Shown here piece after piece: positions 58,995 to 64,000 of a DNA stretch of 64,000 nucleotides. Each line of letters opens with the position of its first letter. Position 1 is the stretch's first letter. A program made the translations under genes and the position numbers. This stretch comes from CAVXHQ01 sp963761735 (lineage in GTDB: Bacteria > Pseudomonadota > Alphaproteobacteria > Rhodobacterales > Rhodobacteraceae), in assembly GCA_963761735.1 (NCBI GenBank), contig CAVXHQ010000005.1, positions 744,001 through 808,000 of the forward strand. The letters are read 5' to 3'. The notes beneath the pieces were generated by a model. It was given only the letters and a program-made list of their open reading frames with translations, did no database searches and was not told the origin of the DNA.

Positions 58995-59035
58995 AGATTT
59001 TAAGTCTGGTATGTCTACCATTCCATCACGCCCGC
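58995..59035 (-). repeat. 41-bp duplicate of the 5' half of tRNA-Leu(UAA)
   Basis: Bases 58995-59035 are identical to 58849-58889, i.e. from the first base of the tRNA to just past the anticodon. It has no 3' half and is not a functional tRNA. It looks like an integration/excision scar with its crossover at the anticodon loop; 105 bp separate the copies. Confidence 0.9.
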
Positions 59036-59241
59036 GAAGGCCACTGGGGCCTGTCGCCGCTTCTAGCGTTTTGATGCAGTGAAAACAATTGACTGGTGAA
59101 AGGGATCCGGGGTCCGAGATACCGGCGATGCCAACGCTCTCACCGGTGCGGCCTGATCGTTGGTGCGGATGCCGACGAAGGTTGCCACGTCGCCCGCTCC
59201 CCGTGGACGGCGGCACAGCAACCTTTGGTCCGACGCTGGCC

Positions 59242-60039
59242 TCAGCCGTCGATCGCCGCACCCACCAGCGCGATTGCCTGCTGATAGACGGTCGCCGCGT
59301 TCCATTCGTTCAGCACGCGGAAATTCGCGCTGCCTTCCTGATAGCTTTGCCCCGGCTGCCAGCCCTTTTGGCGCAGGTAGTTGGCGGTCGATGCCAGCGC
59401 GTCGGCCATATTGTAAAAATCGACACGCCCGTCGCCATTGCCGTCCGCGCCATAGCGCAGCGCATTGCCGGGCAGGAACTGGGTGTGGCCCAGCTCGCCG
59501 TGAAAGGCGCCGATCTGGTCCGTGGCGAGCATGCCACGGTCTACCATCACCAGCGCCGCAATGGCGTGCGGCTCGAAGAAATCGGCACGCCGACAATCAT
59601 AGGCGACGGTGAGAATCGAGTTCACGACGTTCTCGGAGCCCATGTTGTTGCCAAAGCCGGTTTCCATCCCGTGAATCGCCAGAAGGATACCGGCCGGCAC
59701 GCCGTAGGCGTTCTCGAGCGACTGATAAAAGGCGGCGTTCTGGTTCAACCGGTTGCGCGCCGTGCTTGCAAAGCCATCGACGGATCCCAGCCGGATGCGG
59801 ATGAAATCGTCCAGCTCATAGCGCACGCCGCGCTGATCGCGGTCGGCGTTGATCGTGCGTTGCGCATAAGAGGCATTGGCAAGGGCTGCGAGGCCCGCCT
59901 GACCGACGCCCTGGGCTGCGGCCTCGGCGGCGAAGGCCTGTTTCCAGGCGTCAAAGCCGCTGGAATCGTTACCGCAGGGGGCGGCGATGGACGATGTGCC
60001 GATGAGGGCGGCGGCGATGGTCGACAAGATGAGGCGCAC
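59242..60039 (-). CDS. Lytic murein transglycosylase (MltB family)
   Basis: 265 residues from a GTG with ggag upstream (a TTG 15 nt earlier is less likely). Signal peptide VRLILSTIAAALIGTSSIAA. The SLT-type domain has the catalytic glutamate in AIHGMETGFGNNMG, then 'GELGHTQFLPGNALRYGADGNGDGRVDFYN' and DALASTANYLRQKGW, all MltB signatures. It cleaves peptidoglycan strands with 1,6-anhydro-muramoyl formation in the periplasm. No lipobox, so it is soluble. Confidence 0.92.
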   Translation of the reverse strand: MRLILSTIAAALIGTSSIAAPCGNDSSGFDAWKQAFAAEAAAQGVGQAGLAALANASYAQRTINADRDQRGVRYELDDFIRIRLGSVDGFASTARNRLNQNAAFYQSLENAYGVPAGILLAIHGMETGFGNNMGSENVVNSILTVAYDCRRADFFEPHAIAALVMVDRGMLATDQIGAFHGELGHTQFLPGNALRYGADGNGDGRVDFYNMADALASTANYLRQKGWQPGQSYQEGSANFRVLNEWNAATVYQQAIALVGAAIDG

Positions 60040-60465
60040 GGCGGGAATCTCCAAAGCATAAATATTGAAACCTTTACTATCACCTCTGGCGGGGGCGCTC
60101 TAGTCCGTGAAACCATACGGTTATTGGATAACACGGCCCTGCCGTGGCCGGTTCGTAAAAGGCAGGTCGCGAAGGGCGCCGATGGATGCACCGGCCCTGA
60201 TATAACGGGACGTGCAAACGACGCGGGTTCGGGTCGGGGCAATATACCGGACAGTTCTGGCGGTTTCTGCGTGCCGCCGCGCGTACATTTGAACGTCTGT
60301 GCGCGGCCGGCTGCACGGAGTATCCGTCGGGGATACCCGGTTGCCTGCAGGCCGTCTTCGGACAATGCAATCTGCATTTATCACAATTCGGCCACGATTG
60401 CGCCCCCTCCGGGCCTGCCCCTTCGCGGATGATACCGGCAGATTTCGGGCTGCAAGGATACTCTC
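60040..60465. other. Divergent intergenic region between the transglycosylase gene and a small membrane-protein gene
   Basis: 426 bp. Short frames cross it, but none resembles a protein. An A+T-rich stretch (aatattgaaacctttactat at 60061-60080) may be the transglycosylase promoter. Confidence 0.45.
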
Positions 60466-60834
60466 ATGCGAATTTCAACTGCCAGAATCGGGCCGGGCGC
60501 GACAAAAGCGATGCGGCTCCTGTTCACGGCCGGTATCGGCATCACGATGCTCGGCGCTGCTCTTCAGGTGGCGCAGGGACTGGGCCATATCGCCGCGGTG
60601 CCGCTTTTCGCAGGTACGACGATCTTTGGCGTTCTGTCAAAAATCGGTGGCGTCGCGATGATCGGGGGCATCGTCTGCGGGGCTGTGCGCGCGCCCCGGG
60701 TCACGGCTGCCGATACCGCTGCGGCCCGTGTCGATGCCAACAGGGCACCCGGGTCTCCGGCGGTTCGCCCCGCCGCCGGTCCGATTCGCCCCAAAAGGGT
60801 GCGACCGGCCTTTGCGGCACCGCTCGCGAACTGA
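60466..60834 (+). CDS. Small predicted inner-membrane protein, function unknown
   Basis: 122 residues starting MRISTARIGPGATKAMRLLF. Two hydrophobic helices, 'LLFTAGIGITMLGAALQVAQGL' and 'IGGVAMIGGIVCGAVRA', then a proline/arginine-rich cytoplasmic tail (RPAAGPIRPKRVRPAFA). No recognised domain. Convergent with mipZ, 4 bp apart. The start has weak ribosome-binding support. Confidence 0.5.
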   Translation: MRISTARIGPGATKAMRLLFTAGIGITMLGAALQVAQGLGHIAAVPLFAGTTIFGVLSKIGGVAMIGGIVCGAVRAPRVTAADTAAARVDANRAPGSPAVRPAAGPIRPKRVRPAFAAPLAN

Positions 60835-60838
60835 AACG

Positions 60839-61648
60839 TCAGAAATTCACCGTCACGCCCGGCAGGTTCAGTCCGTCGATCAGACCGCGCAGTTCCTGCC
60901 GTGCGGCCACGTTCGAGATGTTGAGCTTTTCGACCCCGACGTCCCGCAGATCGAGCAGGGTGAGGCCGCGCGGGAACAGCTCGCGGAAGATCACCCGTTC
61001 GTTGAACCCCGGCACCGTGCGAAAGCCGATGCGCCGCGAGAGCTTGCCCAGGGCCGCCTCCATCTTTTGCTTGTTGACCATGTTCTGCGCGCCAAGCCGG
61101 TTGCGCACCACGATCCAGTCGATCGGGCGCAGGCCCGCCTGCGCGCGCAGCTGACGCGCGTTCCAGACCATTTCGGAGTAGACGCTGGGCGCCTTTATGG
61201 TTTCGCCGTCGGTGCCGATATGGGCCAGCAGATCGAAGTCGATAAAACTGTCGTTCAGGGGCGTTACCAGCGTATCGGCCAGCGAATGGGCCACCTGCGA
61301 AAGACGTGTGTGACTGCCCGGACAGTCGATCAGGATAAAATCGTTTTCCGGTTCAAGCTGGGCCACGGCGGTCGACAGGCGGTGATCGAAGATGTTCTCG
61401 CCCGGCGGCACCTCGGCGGCGGTAACCTCCGGCAGATCGGCAAAGGCGGGCGTCGGCAGATCGAGGCCCATTTCCGACAGGTATTCGCGCCGGTTCTCGA
61501 TATAGCGGGCGAGGGATTTCTGCCGCAGGTCAAGATCGAGCGTGCCGACCTTGTGGCCCATCCGCACGAGGGCGGTCGCCACATGCATGGACACCGTGGA
61601 TTTGCCGGCCCCGCCCTTTTCGTTGCCGACGACGATGATATGCGCCAT
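60839..61648 (-). CDS. mipZ: Division-plane positioning ATPase MipZ
   Basis: 269 residues. ParA/MinD-superfamily ATPase with a deviant Walker A, VGNEKGGAGKSTVSMHVATAL, Walker A' DLDLRQKSLARYIENR and Walker B FILIDCPGSHTRLS. The alphaproteobacterial MipZ pattern 'PLNDSFIDFDLLAHI' and 'NRLGAQNMVNKQKM' is present. MipZ forms polar gradients with ParB and blocks FtsZ assembly away from midcell. Its upstream region carries three 17-bp spaced repeats. Confidence 0.95.
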   Translation of the reverse strand: MAHIIVVGNEKGGAGKSTVSMHVATALVRMGHKVGTLDLDLRQKSLARYIENRREYLSEMGLDLPTPAFADLPEVTAAEVPPGENIFDHRLSTAVAQLEPENDFILIDCPGSHTRLSQVAHSLADTLVTPLNDSFIDFDLLAHIGTDGETIKAPSVYSEMVWNARQLRAQAGLRPIDWIVVRNRLGAQNMVNKQKMEAALGKLSRRIGFRTVPGFNERVIFRELFPRGLTLLDLRDVGVEKLNISNVAARQELRGLIDGLNLPGVTVNF

Positions 61649-61680
61649 GTGCCCGTCCCGTTCTGCGAGGCCCCAGCAGG

Positions 61681-61731
61681 CCCGTTCAGGCCACCCCCCC
61701 GTTCAGGCAAGCGTCCCATTCAGGCCGCTGT
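61681..61731. repeat. Three 17-bp-spaced direct repeats upstream of mipZ
   Basis: cccgttcaggcc at 61681, cccgttcaggca at 61698 and cccattcaggcc at 61715 recur every 17 bp, 33-83 bp upstream of the mipZ start. The spacing places them in the promoter/leader region, so they may be operator-like iterons or simply another tandem array. Confidence 0.8.
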
Positions 61732-62153
61732 ATCGCGGCCCCGTTTGCGCCTCTGCATAGGCAAGAACGCCCGCCTTGCCCAGAGTCGCGCGACCGTGGG
61801 CGGCACTTTGCGGCAGCGGTGACGCGGTTTTGCATGCCGCGTTTTGCAACTGCGGCATTGACTTGCACCCCGCAACCACCCCATTTGCCGGGGAGTAGAG
61901 CCAATTTGCCCCGCTGCCGCGTGAGCAGCGCGCTGTCAGTGCAGGGTTTATCCCGCGTGACGAGTGCAGGGCCGGTTCACCATGAGGTTCCAACATCACG
62001 CGAGGGGCCGCGTCAGGGAAGTGCACAGGCGTTCGGCCCGTGTCCTCAGACCCTTGCGCCACCCGTTTGCCGTTCGCGCCTGTGCGTGGGCGGTGCCCTG
62101 AATGCGCGCGCCCCGGGGTTTCCCCGCGTCGGGCGCCCAAAGAAAGAAGAATA
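61732..62153. other. Divergent intergenic region between mipZ and the DEAD-box helicase gene
   Basis: 422 bp without a supported gene. ttgactt at 61858-61864 could be a -35 element, but no matching -10 is clear. agaaagaagaat directly before ATG 62154 gives a weak A-rich ribosome-binding site. A long 5' leader for the helicase mRNA is possible. Confidence 0.45.
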
Positions 62154-63437
62154 ATGGATTTCGACATGTTGGGCCTTTCGCCCCGCCTTATCGCGGCACT
62201 CGCCGAGCAGGGCATTACCGATCCCACACCGATTCAGGCGCAGGCGATTCCGCACGCGATGAATGGCCGCGACGTCATGGGCCTTGCCCAGACCGGCTCG
62301 GGCAAGACGGCCGCCTTCGGCCTGCCGATGATCGACCGGCTGATGAAGGACGGCACCAAGCCGTCGCCGAAAAGCGCCAAGGCCCTGGTTCTGGCGCCGA
62401 CGCGCGAACTGGCCGTGCAGATCGCCGCCAACCTCGAGGCCTATACCAAGGGCAGCCACCTGAAAGTGGCGCTGGTCTACGGCGGTGCCGGCATCGTCGG
62501 CCAGATGCGCCGGATGGAGCGCGGCGTCAGCCTGCTGGTCGCCACGCCCGGTCGCCTGATCGACCTGATCGACCGTCGGGCCGTCAGCCTGTCCGAGACC
62601 GAGTTCCTCGTGCTGGACGAGGCCGACCAGATGCTCGACATGGGGTTCATCCACGCGCTGCGCCGGATCGTGCCGCTGCTGGCCAAAGACCGTCAGACGA
62701 TGCTGTTTTCGGCGACGATGCCGAAACAGATGGAAGAGCTGAGCCGCGCCTATCTGACCGATCCGGTCAAGGTGCAGGTGAACGCACCGGGCAAGCCGGT
62801 CGAAAAGATCGAGCAGTCGGTGCATTTCGTGGCACAGGCGGCGAAGACCGACCTGCTGATCGAGCTGCTCGACGCGCACCGCGACGAGCTCGCGCTGGTG
62901 TTCGGGCGGACCAAACATGGCTCGGAAAAGCTGAAGAAGCAGCTGGAAAACGCGGGCTACGCGGTCGACAGCATTCATGGCAACAAGAGCCAGGGTCAGC
63001 GGCAGCGTGCCCTCGATGCGTTCAAATCGGGCAAGGTGCGGGTTCTGGTGGCCACCGACGTGGCGGCGCGCGGTCTGGATATTCCGCAGGTGCGGCACGT
63101 CTATAACTATGACCTGCCGAACGTGGCCGAAAACTATGTCCACCGGATCGGGCGGACCGCGCGTGCCGGGGCGGACGGTGCGGCGATTGCATTCTGCGCA
63201 CCCGACGAGATGGTCGAGCTGAAGGACATCCAGAAGGCGATGAAGGCCGATATCCCCGTGGCCTCGGGCCGTCCGTGGGAAATGGTGCCCGGTCAGAAAA
63301 AGCGCCCCAACGGCGGCGGCGGTGGCGGCGGCCGCGGCCGCGGTGCCCCCCGGAACGGCGCGCCCAAGGCGCATGCGGGCAAGCCTGGCGGCGGCGGCAA
63401 TCGTCGGCGCAAGCCGGGCGGCCGTTCGGCGGCCTGA
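62154..63437 (+). CDS. rhlE: DEAD-box RNA helicase (RhlE-like)
   Basis: 427 residues from MDFDMLGLSPRLIAALAEQG. Q motif GITDPTPIQAQAIP, motif I AQTGSGKTAAFGLP, PTRELAVQ, the DEAD box in FLVLDEADQMLDMGF, SAT in LFSATMP, and HRIGRTARAG as motif VI. The C-terminal tail is glycine/arginine-rich (GGGGGGRGRGAPRNGAP), typical of RNA-binding extensions. It unwinds RNA in ribosome assembly or mRNA decay. The open frame extends 38 codons upstream without similarity. Confidence 0.95.
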   Translation: MDFDMLGLSPRLIAALAEQGITDPTPIQAQAIPHAMNGRDVMGLAQTGSGKTAAFGLPMIDRLMKDGTKPSPKSAKALVLAPTRELAVQIAANLEAYTKGSHLKVALVYGGAGIVGQMRRMERGVSLLVATPGRLIDLIDRRAVSLSETEFLVLDEADQMLDMGFIHALRRIVPLLAKDRQTMLFSATMPKQMEELSRAYLTDPVKVQVNAPGKPVEKIEQSVHFVAQAAKTDLLIELLDAHRDELALVFGRTKHGSEKLKKQLENAGYAVDSIHGNKSQGQRQRALDAFKSGKVRVLVATDVAARGLDIPQVRHVYNYDLPNVAENYVHRIGRTARAGADGAAIAFCAPDEMVELKDIQKAMKADIPVASGRPWEMVPGQKKRPNGGGGGGGRGRGAPRNGAPKAHAGKPGGGGNRRRKPGGRSAA

Positions 63438-63512
63438 CCCTGCGTTCCGGGGACGGCGCTGGTGCGTTCCGCACGCCGCCCCGCCCACCGTCCCCTCCGG
63501 GAGACGACGTCG

Positions 63513-63540
63513 AGGACGGTCCTGTCGGGGCCGTCCTTTT
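63513..63540 (+). terminator. Intrinsic terminator after the DEAD-box helicase gene
   Basis: aggacgg (63513-63519) pairs with ccgtcct (63531-63537) and is followed by tttt (63537-63540). Confidence 0.8.
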
Positions 63541-63647
63541 GCGTTGACGGGGTTCTGTGCGGTGGGCAAGCGTCGTCGTGACACGGGGTGCGCCGATCGA
63601 AGCGCCCAAAAGGTTCAATGCCGCGGTATGATGTGGTGCCGACTGCC

Positions 63648-64000
63648 CTAGAAAACCGCAATGAATGAAAGACAGGCGGCAACGAGCAGGCCCCAGACCG
63701 ACCACAGGCGACGGGTGGCAGCGTCGATATCGCAGGCGGTCAAGTCGCGGCGGCCCTGCGTATTCACGAAAGGGAAATCGCGCATCGTGCCGTCATAGCT
63801 GCGCGGTCCGGCCAGAGCCACGCCGATGGCCCGCGCCATCGCTGCCTCCGGCCAGCCTGCGTTGGGCGAGCGGTGATGGCGGGCGTCGGCGGCGATCTCG
63901 GCCCAGCTGCCGGACCCGGGCGCGGTAAGGCGGATCAGGACCGCGGTGAGGCGCGCGGGGACCAGATTGAGCAGATCGTCGAGCCGGGCCGCCGACCAGC
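63648..64000 (-). CDS. cbiB: Cobalamin biosynthesis protein CobD/CbiB (C-terminal part, runs off the window)
   Basis: About 117 C-terminal residues are visible from the window edge to the stop at 63648. The signatures are 'ARLDDLLNLVPARLTAVLI', DARHHRSPNAGWPEAAMARA and 'LAGPRSYDGTMRDFPFVN', all specific to CbiB/CobD, the membrane protein that attaches aminopropanol to adenosylcobyric acid. The last hydrophobic helix is 'SVWGLLVAACLSFIAVF'. An internal ATG at 63839 is not the start. Convergent with rhlE. Confidence 0.93.
   Translation of the reverse strand, partial: WSAARLDDLLNLVPARLTAVLIRLTAPGSGSWAEIAADARHHRSPNAGWPEAAMARAIGVALAGPRSYDGTMRDFPFVNTQGRRDLTACDIDAATRRLWSVWGLLVAACLSFIAVF

Noticed and set aside
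58995..59035. Second tRNA-Leu gene
   Set aside because: Only the 5' half is present; no variable arm, T-arm or acceptor 3' strand.
62046..63584. 512-codon minus-strand frame opposite the DEAD-box helicase
   Set aside because: Antisense of a gene with all DEAD-box motifs.

Overview
The window looks like chromosome of a high-G+C alphaproteobacterium of the Rhodobacterales (Rhodobacteraceae/Roseobacteraceae type). The evidence is the gene content and order: tamA/tamB, the ycjX-ycjF pair, ruvCAB followed by ybgC-tolQRAB ... pal-cpoB-tilS-ftsH, a xerC/DUF484 pair, fsa next to priA, fhs with folD, a MipZ division-site ATPase, a DUF1127 protein and a PolS-type polyol dehydrogenase. No species can be named from the sequence alone.

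Layout. 0-5.9 kb: outer-membrane assembly (tamB partial, tamA), truA, and the membrane-stress GTPase pair ycjX/ycjF. 6-20.8 kb: an FAD monooxygenase, ileS, an MGMT-type alkyltransferase homologue, phosphatidylcholine synthase, xerC, DUF484, a transaldolase-like aldolase, a LysE exporter, priA, an MFS transporter and prmA. 20.8-36.8 kb: small envelope proteins, the Holliday-junction genes ruvCAB, then the Tol-Pal envelope-constriction system (ybgC, tolQ, tolR, tolA, a stand-alone TolA-C-like protein, tolB, an inserted secreted protein, pal, cpoB), tilS and ftsH. 37-42 kb: C1/folate enzymes (fhs, folD) around a chorismate mutase, then a PdeM phosphoesterase and an acryloyl-CoA-reductase-type MDR enzyme. 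42-48.5 kb: a polyol/hexitol island with a KbaZ/GatZ protein divergent from a sorbitol-dehydrogenase-like SDR, a sugar ABC importer and a mutarotase-like protein. 48.7-54 kb: a second ABC importer of the FbpABC/AfuABC type ending in an inositol-monophosphatase-family gene. 54-59 kb: a decayed mobile zone (mobC and relaxase remnants, truncated IS481 joined to truncated IS21, an SNF2 helicase tail) ending at tRNA-Leu(UAA) with a 41-bp duplicate of its 5' half. 59-64 kb: lytic transglycosylase, mipZ, a DEAD-box helicase and the end of cbiB/cobD.

Three things set the window apart. First, more than a dozen short tandem arrays, with units of 12, 13, 15, 17, 18, 24, 26 or 27 bp and each with its own sequence, sit at gene ends, in linkers and between genes. 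Arrays inside reading frames have periods divisible by three, while the 13-, 17- and 26-bp arrays lie between genes or over stop codons. Second, at least six otherwise healthy genes carry a single-base indel (near 10948, 30640, 32811, 46457, 50617 and 52205). Three or more in adjacent transporter genes points to sequencing or assembly error as much as to biology. Third, ileS contains a G+C-poor block exactly in its editing domain, which looks like imported DNA.
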